From contig NZ_CP013264.1 in assembly GCF_001456115.1 (NCBI RefSeq), positions 2,188,501-2,252,500 of the forward strand: DNA of 64,000 nucleotides, read 5' to 3'. The translations under genes and the position numbers were made by a program. This stretch comes from Sphingobium baderi. GTDB lineage: Bacteria > Pseudomonadota > Alphaproteobacteria > Sphingomonadales > Sphingomonadaceae. Shown here piece after piece: positions 1 to 10,557 of this stretch (the stretch's first letter is position 1; every line of letters starts with the position of its first letter). The notes under the pieces were generated by a model. It was not told where the DNA came from. It made no database searches and saw only the letters and a list, made by a program, of their open reading frames with translations.

Positions 1-670
1 GCCGTTCCCCAAGCGGCTGGCCGCGTCCCTCCAGCAGGCCCGCCACGGTCTGCCGCTGCCGGTTATAATAGCCCCCCATCTGCTTCAGCCGCCGCAGCAG
101 GATATGCGGATGCGTGAAGCTCCAGTCGGAGAGGACGAGAATATGCTCGCGATCCGCTGTCACCCCGTTGCCATGGGCTGGGTCTATGACGATGGCGCCA
201 TAGAGGCCCATTGCTTCCTGCATGTTGGAATGGCTGTGATACCAATAGGTGCCCGCCTGCCGGACCGGGAAATCATAGGTGAAGGTTTCGCCAGGTCCGA
301 TCCCCGGAAAGCTGATCCCCGGTACACCGTCATATTGGAACGGGACCAGCAGGCCATGCCAATGGATGGAGCTGTCCTCGTCCAGCGTGTTGGTGACGGC
401 GATGCGAACATTCTGGCCCTCGCGCAGGCGGATGAGCGGTGCGGGAAAGGCGTCGTTCACCGTCACGGCATGGCCCTGCCTGTCGCCTAGCGCAAAGGGG
501 CTATGGCCGATGCTGAGCGCTATGTCCTCGCCCGATAATGTGCCGCCTTGGCCCGGCAGGATGCCATGGCTTCCGCTGCGTGCCCATGCGGGCGAAAGGG
601 CGGGGAGCAGCAAGCCGGCGGCGGTGGCGCGGATAAGGGTGCGGCGATCCAGATGGGACGAAAGGTTCAT
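1..670 (-). CDS. copA: Copper-resistance multicopper oxidase CopA-like, N-terminal part (runs off the left edge)
   Basis: The protein starts at 670 and is open to the window edge, so only about 223 N-terminal residues are seen. It begins with a Tat-type leader: twin arginine in DRRTLIRATAAG, then a hydrophobic stretch ending near SPAWA. The first cupredoxin domain carries the copper motifs HWHG (residues 103-106) and WYHSH (143-147), which supply type 2/type 3 copper ligands. Family knowledge: periplasmic CopA/PcoA oxidases convert Cu(I) to Cu(II) and protect against copper. It lies 8 bp behind an ECF sigma gene in the same direction, so it is probably the target of that regulatory trio. The C-terminal type 1 site is outside the window. 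Confidence 0.88.
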   Translation of the reverse strand, partial: MNLSSHLDRRTLIRATAAGLLLPALSPAWARSGSHGILPGQGGTLSGEDIALSIGHSPFALGDRQGHAVTVNDAFPAPLIRLREGQNVRIAVTNTLDEDSSIHWHGLLVPFQYDGVPGISFPGIGPGETFTYDFPVRQAGTYWYHSHSNMQEAMGLYGAIVIDPAHGNGVTADREHILVLSDWSFTHPHILLRRLKQMGGYYNRQRQTVAGLLEGRGQPLGER

Positions 671-678
671 GCCTTCCT

Positions 679-1260
679 TTACGCGCCGTCCGTCTCCACC
701 CCTCCCATTTTTTTCCTGAGCGCGGCCCGGGCGCGATAGAGCCGCATTTCGACCGCCTTCGTCGAAAGGCCGAGCAGGGCGGCGGCTTCCTCCTGCATCA
801 TGCCTTCGATGGCGCAGAGGATGAGCGGCTCCTTGAGCGAAGCGGGCAGGTCGGAAAGGGCAGCCATGGCGCGCGCCAGCATCTGCCTGTCCGCTGCCTG
901 CCGGTCGATGGCGGGCGCCGGATCGGCTATGTCCAGTGCCTCATCCATCGGTCGGGCGCGCAGGAAGAAGGCGCGCACGGCATTGCGGCGGGCGCGATCC
1001 CGGCATTTGTTGAGTGCGATCCGCAGCAGCCATGGGCGGAACGGCTTTGCGGAGTCATAGCGGCGAAGGGCGTCGAAAGCGGCGATGAAACTGGACTGCA
1101 CGATGTCCATCGCGTCATTTTCCCCGCCATGGGCGTGGGCGAGGCGATAGACGGCTTCGCGGTGCCGGGCCATCAATCCGGCATAGCCCGCTTCATCGCC
1201 CGCGAGTGCGCGCGTAGCAAGATTTGCGTCTGTCGGATCGGCGATGGCCACGAAATTCAA
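679..1260 (-). CDS. ECF-family RNA polymerase sigma factor (CnrH-like position)
   Basis: A 193-residue sigma-70 family protein. Region 2 lies at about residues 25-95 (DIVQSSFIAAF, then RPWLLRIALNKCRD). Region 4 lies at about 130-185, with a helix-turn-helix in EEAAALLGLSTKAVEMRLYRAR. The frame opens at a TTG that overlaps the upstream stop as TTGA, which suggests translational coupling; a GTG three codons in is an alternative start. It follows a membrane anti-sigma-like gene and a periplasmic metal-sensor gene, the order of cnrYXH, and precedes a copper oxidase. Inference: it directs transcription of the copper-resistance genes. The exact inducing metal is not shown by sequence. Confidence 0.88.
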   Translation of the reverse strand: MNFVAIADPTDANLATRALAGDEAGYAGLMARHREAVYRLAHAHGGENDAMDIVQSSFIAAFDALRRYDSAKPFRPWLLRIALNKCRDRARRNAVRAFFLRARPMDEALDIADPAPAIDRQAADRQMLARAMAALSDLPASLKEPLILCAIEGMMQEEAAALLGLSTKAVEMRLYRARAALRKKMGGVETDGA

Positions 1261-1697
1261 CGCGCCGGAGATGTTAAAGCCCGCTCCACGGCGGCATCAT
1301 AGCGAGCCACCTGATCCGGCTTCAGGATCGCGCGCATGGCAAAGACGTGCTCGATCGTTTCCTTCTGCAATGTGCCCATCACATGATGGATGCGGTCGAC
1401 CGCGCCCGAGACGGCCGGGCCGTAAGCCTTGTCGCGGCGAATAGCCTCCGCCAACGCGACATTGTCCGCCTTCATTTCCCTTTCCAGCGCTGTCTTGCGC
1501 GCGGCAAAGGCGCGGTTGAGCGCATCGAGGCGCGCCTTCTGCCCCGCGTCGAGTGCCAGCTCATCATAGAGCAGCGCATGGAGAACTGTTTCGGAAGCAG
1601 GCGCGGGTTTCGTCAGAGCGCGCCCCGCCAGCACACCCGCCAGAGCGGCAAGGAAGGCGACCAGCAGACTGATCAGGATCAACCGGACGGCGCTCAT
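1257..1697 (-). CDS. Periplasmic heavy-metal sensor, CnrX/ZraP-like
   Basis: 146 residues with an N-terminal membrane anchor (about residues 5-27) followed by a highly charged helical domain. It resembles the metal-sensing four-helix proteins CnrX/ZraP/CpxP (heavy-metal resistance family), whose members lie in the periplasm and hold an anti-sigma factor in check according to metal occupancy. Histidines in IHHVMG and EHVFAM are candidate ligands. It overlaps the gene before it by ATGA and the sigma gene after it by TTGA, so the three are translated as one unit. The family call rests on size, architecture and context; metal specificity is unknown. Confidence 0.75.
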   Translation of the reverse strand: MSAVRLILISLLVAFLAALAGVLAGRALTKPAPASETVLHALLYDELALDAGQKARLDALNRAFAARKTALEREMKADNVALAEAIRRDKAYGPAVSGAVDRIHHVMGTLQKETIEHVFAMRAILKPDQVARYDAAVERALTSPAR

Positions 1698-1957
1698 GCG
1701 TCCGGGGCCAGCAATGTGGAAGGCGCCAGTTCCAGTGAAGGCGCAATGACCAGGGCACTGTTTTCCCGATCCGGCACCCAGGCTCCGGCTCCACCCGCAG
1801 ACAAGGCCACCAGCGCTATCGCGCCCAGAAGCCGGCGCTGCGCCCGCGCGTCGCGGTGATGGCGAAGCCCTGCCATCACATTCCCCTCCATATCGGCGAG
1901 AGCAGCCGGGACAGCGCCGTGTCCCGCGCGCTTCAGTATTTCGTCAAAGGGCTCCAT
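1694..1957 (-). CDS. Small single-pass membrane protein, probable anti-sigma factor (CnrY-like)
   Basis: 87 residues: a cytoplasmic N-terminal segment of about 40 residues (FDEILKRAGHGAVP), one transmembrane helix at about residues 42-60, and a short periplasmic tail. This is the size and topology of CnrY, the membrane anti-sigma factor that captures CnrH. It is first in the leftward transcript and overlaps the sensor gene by 4 bp. Primary-sequence similarity to CnrY is weak by eye, so the role is inferred from position and topology. Confidence 0.6.
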   Translation of the reverse strand: MEPFDEILKRAGHGAVPAALADMEGNVMAGLRHHRDARAQRRLLGAIALVALSAGGAGAWVPDRENSALVIAPSLELAPSTLLAPDA

Positions 1958-2018
1958 CCTGCTTCTCCTTCACCCTGCATTACGCGCCGTCCACGCCCGG
2001 CCCTCATCGATATTTGGC

Positions 2019-2043
2019 GGAACAAGACATTTCGCGGCTCGTT
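2019..2043 (+). promoter_or_regulatory. EcfG-type general-stress promoter
   Basis: GGAAC at 2019-2023, a 16-bp spacer, then CGTT at 2040-2043. This matches the alphaproteobacterial sigma-EcfG consensus (GGAAC, 16-17 bp, cGTT). It lies 35 bp upstream of the DUF1328 start, in the 121-bp gap between divergent genes. Confidence 0.65.
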
Positions 2044-2078
2044 GGAAGTCTATCCTGTTATGGAAAAGGACGCTCTCC

Positions 2079-2264
2079 ATGATCAAGCTCGCGCTTATCT
2101 CCCTCGTCATTGCCGCTGTTCTGGCCCTGCTGGGCTTTGGCGGCGCGGCGGGCACGTTTGTTGGCATCGCCAAGATCCTATTCGGTATTGCGATCGTGCT
2201 GTTCCTGATTTTCCTCGTGCTCGGCATCATGGCTGGCAAGGGCGTCAAGGACGCTATAGACTGA
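2079..2264 (+). CDS. DUF1328 small membrane protein (YtjA-like)
   Basis: 61 residues, nearly all hydrophobic: two transmembrane helices (about residues 4-24 and 28-50) separated by a glycine-rich GFGGAAGT turn, then a short polar tail. This is the pattern and size of the DUF1328/YtjA family, whose biochemical function is unknown. A purine-rich GGAAAAGGA ends 8 bp before the ATG. The EcfG-type promoter upstream suggests induction in the general stress response. The next small gene starts 4 bp after its stop and is probably co-transcribed. Confidence 0.85.
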   Translation: MIKLALISLVIAAVLALLGFGGAAGTFVGIAKILFGIAIVLFLIFLVLGIMAGKGVKDAID

Positions 2265-2268
2265 CTTC

Positions 2269-2472
2269 ATGAATGGACATGACGCTGGAGTGGACGAAAC
2301 CGGACGCCTGATAAGGGATGCGGCCGGCTTTCTGCTCCAGCGAGATGCCGGCGGGACTTACAGGCTGGTGCTGTTGCGCGTGCCGGTGGATCATGTCGAA
2401 AAGCGTGTGAGGATCAGGGGGTGGCGCGTCGGCGATGATGTCGTCGAAGTGGAAGGCGTCGCAGCCGCCTGA
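2269..2472 (+). CDS. DUF5818-like small protein
   Basis: 67 residues of alternating charged and beta-prone sequence (GRLIRDAAGFLLQRDAGG, then VEKRVRIRGWRVGDDVVEVEGV). It resembles the small OB-like DUF5818 proteins common in sphingomonads; no catalytic motif is visible. It starts 4 bp after the DUF1328 stop without a clear Shine-Dalgarno, so it is probably translationally coupled and stress-regulated with it. Function is unknown. Confidence 0.65.
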   Translation: MNGHDAGVDETGRLIRDAAGFLLQRDAGGTYRLVLLRVPVDHVEKRVRIRGWRVGDDVVEVEGVAAA

Positions 2473-2474
2473 GC

Positions 2475-2499
2475 ATGGTTCCAAGCTTCCCAGAACCAT
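2475..2499. repeat. Short inverted repeat after the DUF5818 gene
   Basis: ATGGTTC (2475-2481) and GAACCAT (2493-2499) form a perfect 7-bp stem with an 11-nt loop just after the stop codon. No T-run follows, so it is at best a weak terminator or RNA-end structure. Confidence 0.3.
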
Positions 2500-2542
2500 C
2501 TCTGATAAACGCGGCGCTGGAAAGCGCCGGTCGACCCATTAT

Positions 2543-2800
2543 TCAGGCAACGGGCTGAGGAAGAGAACAAGCCCCGTCTGCATGATGCCCGTTAATGAAG
2601 CGGGGCGCATAACCGATGCCATGCACTCCATCGAGGGGAAGCGCGGTATCGCAGCGGGCACATTGCGCCATCATGCGGCCGATGATCCAATGGCGCTGGC
2701 CACAAGCGGGACAGTGGTTTGTTTCCCCCGGATGATAAAGCAGCGCATATCCGCGCCGAAATCGGGACATGGGAGAACATACGGGCTCAGGCATGGGCAT
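2543..2800 (-). CDS. Small zinc-ribbon-like protein
   Basis: About 85 residues with two CxxC knuckles, HCPACG and CARC, 14 residues apart, which is a probable zinc ribbon. The core reads [21 protein letters not shown] and resembles small conserved sphingomonad proteins of unknown function. The start is uncertain: ATGs at 2800 and 2794 lie behind a GGAG, and another at 2770 immediately precedes the conserved core. A longer in-frame extension to 2992 exists but looks unconserved. No function can be assigned. Confidence 0.55.
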   Translation of the reverse strand: MPMPEPVCSPMSRFRRGYALLYHPGETNHCPACGQRHWIIGRMMAQCARCDTALPLDGVHGIGYAPRFINGHHADGACSLPQPVA

Positions 2801-3113
2801 AAACTCCGTTCGTCGTGCAGGAAGAACGGGCCGCAGGCACCAAGGTTCCCAATTCCCTGGGCTCCATTTTCGATCACCGATGCGCGAAACAACGGATTTG
2901 CCGTCAAGGCGCGGATTCGCGCTTTGTCCATTTGACTCCGGGGCGACAGGCGCTATGGCGCTGCTGCATCGGGACATACCCGCTTCGACCATCGGTTGGG
3001 GCGCATTCGTCCACCTTTCCCGTCGGCGGTTTTCGCTGTTCGGTGATGCTTTGGTGGAACCGCGTCATCCTCCCGCCGCATGGCCGTGGCACTTGCGAGG
3101 AGACGCACGACTC

Positions 3114-5783
<2,670 letters not shown>

Positions 5784-5804
5784 TCGCGGCATGTGCTGAT
5801 ATGG

Positions 5805-5837
5805 AAAGGCCCTTTCCGCTGGAGGGGGCCTTTTTTC
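5805..5837 (+). terminator. Rho-independent terminator of acnA
   Basis: AAAGGCCC (5805-5812) pairs with GGGCCTTT (5826-5833), with an inner TCC/GGA pairing, and runs into TTTTTTCTT. It lies 22 bp after the acnA stop. Confidence 0.85.
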
Positions 5838-6014
5838 TTGGAGTGAAGCTCAGGTTATCAGGCCATTTGCGCCCGCAAAATGTCCTGTCCTGTGCGATGG
5901 ATGCGACGTTAAGTTGCGCGGCTTCTACGCCCTTTCCGCCGAAAGAAGGATTTTGGTCCGGACAAGATTGGCTCTGTAGCCAATCGAGGGCCTTTGCGCT
6001 TATGCGATGCGACG

Positions 6015-6719
6015 ATGAAGAAAGCGCTTATCGTTCGTCATGTGCCGCGTGAAGGAGCGGCAGGATATCTTCAGCCGATCGAGGCCGCAGGCTATCATAT
6101 AGAACGGGTGGACGTGGCAAATCCCGATTTTGCCGGCGTTGATCTTTGCGAGCCTGATCTGCTTATCATGATGGGCGGCCCGATGGGCGTTTATGAGCAG
6201 GACGCGCATCCCTGGATTCCCTTGCAGATAGCCAAGCTGGCGCAGAGGCTGGGACGCGACCGGCCGACGCTGGGTGTTTGCCTGGGCAGCCAGATGATAG
6301 CCGCCGCCATGGGCGCGCCGGTCTATCCCGGCGGGACCATGGAAATCGGCTTCGCGCCCATCGCTCTAAATATGGCGGGCACCGATTCCCCCATCCGGCA
6401 TCTGGAGGATGTGCCGGTGCTGCATTGGCATAGCGACACGTTCGACCTGCCGCAGGGCGTGGAATTGCTGGCATCGACCCGGCACTATGCCCATCAGGCG
6501 TTTCGGCGGGGGGGCAATGTGCTGGCGCTGCAATTCCATGCGGAGATGGGAGAAGATGCCCGATTCGAAGATTGGCTGACCCATTTCTGGGCTGATCTCG
6601 ATATGGCGGGACAATGCGGCATTGCCTTGCGCGATGATCATGACAGGCATGGGCCGGGCGCCGTGGCCGCGGGGCGTGCGATGATCGCCGAATGGCTCGG
6701 CAATATCCGGCTAGATTAA
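6015..6719 (+). CDS. Class I glutamine amidotransferase-like protein
   Basis: 234 residues of a stand-alone GATase1 domain. The oxyanion region is MMGGPMGVYE, the nucleophile cysteine lies in GVCLGSQ (about residue 90), and the His/Glu pair is in FHAEMGED (about 175). Family members release ammonia from glutamine or hydrolyse gamma-glutamyl bonds, and are often labelled GMP-synthase-like; the acceptor is not evident. The ATG at 6015 starts MKKALIVRH, as in homologues; no strong ribosome site is visible. It is convergent with the GST gene and probably monocistronic. Confidence 0.85.
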   Translation: MKKALIVRHVPREGAAGYLQPIEAAGYHIERVDVANPDFAGVDLCEPDLLIMMGGPMGVYEQDAHPWIPLQIAKLAQRLGRDRPTLGVCLGSQMIAAAMGAPVYPGGTMEIGFAPIALNMAGTDSPIRHLEDVPVLHWHSDTFDLPQGVELLASTRHYAHQAFRRGGNVLALQFHAEMGEDARFEDWLTHFWADLDMAGQCGIALRDDHDRHGPGAVAAGRAMIAEWLGNIRLD

Positions 6720-6738
6720 GCGTACGCCAGATGCGAAA

Positions 6739-7395
6739 TCAGAATTCGTAATCCAATTCTTCGACTTCATCCGGTTCCCGCCGTGCTTCGTCAATCCATT
6801 CGCGCATCAGATCCCAACCGTTGATGGTCCTGCAATAGGCGGCCGATGCGGGGGAAAGCGTAACGGCGTAGGTCAGGAAACGCTCGGCCACTGGCGCAAA
6901 CATGGCGTCGGCCACCGTCGGCTTCTGTCCAAATAGCCAGGGGCCGCCATAGCTGCCCAGACATTCCGACCATATGGCTTCGATCCGCTCAATATCCGGC
7001 CTGGCGCCTGGAAATACAGGGAATTTGTCGTGCCGAACCTTCAGATTCATCGGCAGCGCCGACCGCAGATTGGAAAAGCCCGAATGAATCTCTCCCGACA
7101 CCGACCGGCAATGGGCGCGGGCGATTCGTTCGGCGGGATAGAGTCCAGCCTGCGGATAAAGCTCATGCAGATATTCCGCGATGGCCAGGGTGTCCCAAAC
7201 GCTCGCGCCTTCATGCGTGAGGCGCGGAACCAGCACCGATGGGGAAAGAAGCAGCAGTTCCGCCCTGTTTTCAGGGTCGTCGAGGGCGATCATCCGCTCA
7301 ATGATTTGCAGGCCCGCCAGACGGCACAGGAGCCATCCGCGCAACGACCAGGAGGAATAATTTTTGCTCGATAGGGTAAGTTCCGCGATCGCCAT
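6739..7395 (-). CDS. Glutathione S-transferase family protein
   Basis: 218 residues. The N-terminal thioredoxin-like half has SSKNYSSWSLRGWLL, where the serines are candidate catalytic residues for glutathione thiolate activation. It is followed by VLVPRLTHEGASVWDTLAIAEYL, the glutathione-binding region with the SNAIL-like serine replaced by DTLAI, and an all-helical C-terminal domain. The ATG at 7395 has GGGGA 7 bp upstream and gives the family N-terminus; an in-frame ATG at 7425 is less likely. The substrate is unknown. Confidence 0.88.
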   Translation of the reverse strand: MAIAELTLSSKNYSSWSLRGWLLCRLAGLQIIERMIALDDPENRAELLLLSPSVLVPRLTHEGASVWDTLAIAEYLHELYPQAGLYPAERIARAHCRSVSGEIHSGFSNLRSALPMNLKVRHDKFPVFPGARPDIERIEAIWSECLGSYGGPWLFGQKPTVADAMFAPVAERFLTYAVTLSPASAAYCRTINGWDLMREWIDEARREPDEVEELDYEF

Positions 7396-7517
7396 GACGT
7401 TTTCCCCGTAGAGAAAGGCTTCCAATTGCGTATGATGCAGTGCACCATGAAACGTCGGAAAAGCGTTTTACGCAAGGCCGAATCGGCATGGCAGTAAAAA
7501 AGGCGCAGCGGGGAACA

Positions 7518-8741
7518 ATGCGAATGCTCTATACAGGCTATCAGGCTTGGAACGATATGCTGGCCCCCTCGCGTTGGGGTGCAAGGCTGGCGCTGGGAAT
7601 GAAGGATAGTCTCGGCTCGTTCGCCGACTTACCTGCCCCTCGCCGTCTTTTCGCCCTGATGGACGTGTTTGAAGGCGCGAAACTCACGCACAAGCGCCCT
7701 TCCTACGACATCAAGACCGTAAGCAGCGGCAACGCCGACGTCGCGGTGAGGGAGGAAGTCGTGCTGGAGATGCCGTTTGGCGATCTTCTGCATTTTGCCA
7801 AGGACGATGTGGTGACGGCCCAGCCCAAGGTGCTCGTGGTCGCGCCGATGTCAGGTCATTTTTCCACCCTGCTCCGCAGCACGCTGACGACATTGCTGCG
7901 CGATCACGATGTCTACATAACGGATTGGAAGAATGCGCGCGACGTGCCGCTTAGCGCCGGCGCCTTCGGTTTCGATGATTATGTCGATTATGTGATCAGC
8001 TTTTTCCAGGAGCTCGGCCCCGGCGCGCATTTATTGTCCGTGTGCCAGCCTTGCGTGCCGGCATTGGCCGCTGTGGCGTTGATGGCGGAGGACAAGGATC
8101 CCTCGACGCCTCGCTCCATGACGTTGATGGCCGGTCCCATCGATACGCGCATGCAGCCCACCGTGGTTAATGAGCTGGCGCAGGACAAGCCGATCGGCTG
8201 GTTCGAACGGAATCTGATTTCGGTTGTCCCGTTCCGTTTTACGGGGCGCGGGCGGGAAGTCTATCCGGGCTTTCTGCAACTCGCGGCCTTTGTCTCCATG
8301 AATCTGGGGCGGCATGGCGCGCAGCATCGTGAGCTTTATCAACTCCTTGCCGATGGGAAGGATGACGAAGCGCAGCATATCAAGGATTTCTACGAGGAAT
8401 ATTTCGCCGTCCTGGATATGACGAAGGAATTCTACATCGAAACCATCGAGCGCGTGTTTCAGCGAACCTTGCTGGCGAAGGGAGAATTGATGCACCGCGA
8501 CCGGCTGGTCAATCCCGGCGCCATACGCAAGACCGCATTGCTGACCGTAGAGGGGGAGAGGGATGATGTTTGCGGAATCGGTCAGACTTCTGCCGCTCAT
8601 GGTCTTTGCACGGGACTGCGCCCCCATTTGAAACGCCATCACCTTCAGACCGGCGTGGGCCATTATGGCGTATTTTCAGGCAGTAAATGGGAAAAGCTCG
8701 TCTACCCCCAAGTGCGGAACATGATTCTGGCGATGAACTGA
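7518..8741 (+). CDS. phaZ: Intracellular polyhydroxyalkanoate depolymerase
   Basis: 407 residues similar to intracellular PHB depolymerases (PhaZa1 type), which mobilise stored polyhydroxybutyrate. The nucleophile is a cysteine in the lipase-box-like LLSVCQPCV (Cys about residue 176) rather than serine, which is characteristic of this family. The C-terminal histidine lies in GVGHYGVFSG (about 380). MLYTGYQAWNDMLAP matches the usual N-terminus; the ATG at 7518 is preceded by GGGGA. It implies the host makes PHA granules, although no phaC is in the window. Confidence 0.9.
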   Translation: MRMLYTGYQAWNDMLAPSRWGARLALGMKDSLGSFADLPAPRRLFALMDVFEGAKLTHKRPSYDIKTVSSGNADVAVREEVVLEMPFGDLLHFAKDDVVTAQPKVLVVAPMSGHFSTLLRSTLTTLLRDHDVYITDWKNARDVPLSAGAFGFDDYVDYVISFFQELGPGAHLLSVCQPCVPALAAVALMAEDKDPSTPRSMTLMAGPIDTRMQPTVVNELAQDKPIGWFERNLISVVPFRFTGRGREVYPGFLQLAAFVSMNLGRHGAQHRELYQLLADGKDDEAQHIKDFYEEYFAVLDMTKEFYIETIERVFQRTLLAKGELMHRDRLVNPGAIRKTALLTVEGERDDVCGIGQTSAAHGLCTGLRPHLKRHHLQTGVGHYGVFSGSKWEKLVYPQVRNMILAMN

Positions 8742-8754
8742 CAAGCGAGGATGC

Positions 8755-9108
8755 TTAGCTTTCCGGTCTCGTCCATATCCACATTCCCCCGATCAAGGCA
8801 GCGGCCAGAGGCACGAGAAACCAGGGGAAGGGCGAAAATAACAGCGCCAGTATTGCGCTGAAAAGAAAAGCGGCCAGTGCGGCCTTTTTTCCTCGGCGAC
8901 TGATCGCGCCACGCTCGCGCCAGCGTCGGATGTGCGGGCCGAAATGGCGATGCTCCAGCAGGCGGGCTTCAAGCGAAGGGCTGGATCGCGCGAAGCAGAA
9001 CGCGGCGAGGATCATGAAGGGAACTGTGGGCAGCAAAGGCAGGAAGGCGCCGATGGCCCCAAGGCCCAGAGACAGGAAACCCGCAAGAAGATAGAAAGTC
9101 CGGCGCAT
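8755..9108 (-). CDS. DUF454/YbaN family inner-membrane protein
   Basis: 117 residues with three to four hydrophobic helices. It contains the family signatures GLGAIGAFLPLLPTVPF near the N-terminus and FARSSPSLEARLLEHRHFGP. Function is not established. Its ATG overlaps the stop of the upstream histidine-kinase gene by 1 bp (TGATG), so it is the last member of the response regulator-kinase operon. Confidence 0.88.
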   Translation of the reverse strand: MRRTFYLLAGFLSLGLGAIGAFLPLLPTVPFMILAAFCFARSSPSLEARLLEHRHFGPHIRRWRERGAISRRGKKAALAAFLFSAILALLFSPFPWFLVPLAAALIGGMWIWTRPES

Positions 9109-10469
9109 CAGGCCATGGGCAGCCGCAAACGGACGAGCAGGCCGCCTAGGTCATCGCTTTCCTCCATCGCGACGGACCCGCCGTAGATTTCGGCCACATC
9201 GCGCACGATGGCAAGGCCAAGGCCGGTGCCGGGCTTGCCTGAATCGAGCCGCACGCCACGGTCGAAGATACGGATGCGATCAGCCTCTGGAATACCGGCG
9301 CCGTCATCTTCGACCAATATCTCGACCATGCTCTCTTTTTTCTCGACGGTCGCGAAAACGCTGCCCCCGCCATATTTTGCGGCATTTTCGATGAGATTGC
9401 CGAGCATTTCATCCAGATCCTGCCGTTCCACGCGGACGGCCACAAGCTTGTCGCCGCTCATGTCGATGCGTGCTTCGGGATAAAGGCGCTGGACCGCCCG
9501 TTCGACCGCCTGAAGACTGGTCCATACTTCAGCCCGGCTCTGCGCGGCGCCGCGCCGTCCCACGGCCCTGGCGCGGGCGAGATGGTGATCGACCTGCCGC
9601 CGCATCGTGGTCGCTTCGCGAATCACCGTGTCGCCAAGGTCCGGCGATTGCGCGGTCGCGGCGTTCATGATGACCGTCAGCGGCGTTTTGAGCGCATGGG
9701 CAAGGTTGCCCGCATGGGTCCGTGCCTCCTCCGCCTGCCGCTCATTATGCGCGAGTAGCGCATTGAGTTCTTCGACCATCGGCAGCACTTCGGCGGGCAT
9801 CGGCTCCGTCACGCGATTTTTCTCTCCGCCCCGCATCCGAACGATCTCATGCCGAACCCTGCGAAGAGGGCGCAGGCCATAGATGGTCTGGAATGTCGTC
9901 AGCACGATCAAGCCGAGAGCGAGCAGGGCGAAGCTCTGAAACAGGGTTGAGCGCAGTGTATGTATCTGCCTGTCCAGTCCTTCGCGGGCCGCCGCGACCA
10001 TGAACATCCAGCGGGTATTCGATCCCGGCAGAATGACGGTCCGCTCCATGATCCGCAAATCCTCTCCGGGAAACTGCTTGCTGTCATAGGTGTGGAAATT
10101 CTGGTCGGCATGTCCGTCAGGCACCTTGAGGGCGCGGTCCCACAGGGAACGGGATCGCCAGTCCTCATGCTCTTTCGCGCTGATCTGGTAGTAAAGGCCG
10201 CTATTGGGTTCGAGGAACCGCTGGTCGGCCAAAGGCCGGTTGAACAGCACTTCACCATCGGGACCGATTTCGGCCGATGCGATCATGGCGGTCAGCACAT
10301 AGTTAAGGCCATCGTCGAAATTGCGCGTGATCGCGTCCGTCAGGACACGGTCCAGCGCGACGCCGCCGCCCAGTAACAGGACGCTGATCCACAACGCCGC
10401 GACGCCGATCATGCGTCGGCTGAGCGATCCGGTGGAGCGCACAGTGGAGGGCGAGTTGGCGTCCATCAT
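9108..10469 (-). CDS. Two-component sensor histidine kinase (PhoQ-like)
   Basis: 453 residues. Transmembrane helices at about residues 20-42 and 175-195 flank a periplasmic sensor region. Next comes a HAMP-like linker, then a dimerisation domain with the phospho-acceptor in NLAHALKTPLTV (His about 261). The ATPase domain has NLIENAAKYG (N box), EDDGAGIP (G1) and GTGLGLAIV (G2). Its partner response regulator is encoded immediately upstream and a DUF454 protein downstream. The start abuts a large imperfect hairpin, so translation may be independently controlled. The stimulus is unknown; Mg2+ or envelope stress is a guess from PhoQ similarity. Confidence 0.9.
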   Translation of the reverse strand: MMDANSPSTVRSTGSLSRRMIGVAALWISVLLLGGGVALDRVLTDAITRNFDDGLNYVLTAMIASAEIGPDGEVLFNRPLADQRFLEPNSGLYYQISAKEHEDWRSRSLWDRALKVPDGHADQNFHTYDSKQFPGEDLRIMERTVILPGSNTRWMFMVAAAREGLDRQIHTLRSTLFQSFALLALGLIVLTTFQTIYGLRPLRRVRHEIVRMRGGEKNRVTEPMPAEVLPMVEELNALLAHNERQAEEARTHAGNLAHALKTPLTVIMNAATAQSPDLGDTVIREATTMRRQVDHHLARARAVGRRGAAQSRAEVWTSLQAVERAVQRLYPEARIDMSGDKLVAVRVERQDLDEMLGNLIENAAKYGGGSVFATVEKKESMVEILVEDDGAGIPEADRIRIFDRGVRLDSGKPGTGLGLAIVRDVAEIYGGSVAMEESDDLGGLLVRLRLPMA

Positions 10470-10470
10470 C

Positions 10471-10542
10471 CCCGTTCACGCGAAGCCGAGGCAATGGGCC
10501 GCGCTCGCCCCGTCCTTCGACTTCGCATGGCGCGAACGGGGG
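10471..10542. repeat. Long imperfect palindrome between response regulator and kinase genes (REP-like)
   Basis: CCCGTTC...GAAGCCGAGG on the left (10471-10491) is complementary, with small bulges, to CCTTCGACTTCGC...GAACGGG on the right (10515-10541). The CCTTCGACTTCGC core resembles the sphingomonad REP palindrome also seen near 19325. In the leftward mRNA its GAACGGGG arm abuts the kinase ATG. Confidence 0.6.
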
Positions 10543-10557
10543 AGGGAGGAAGAGAGA

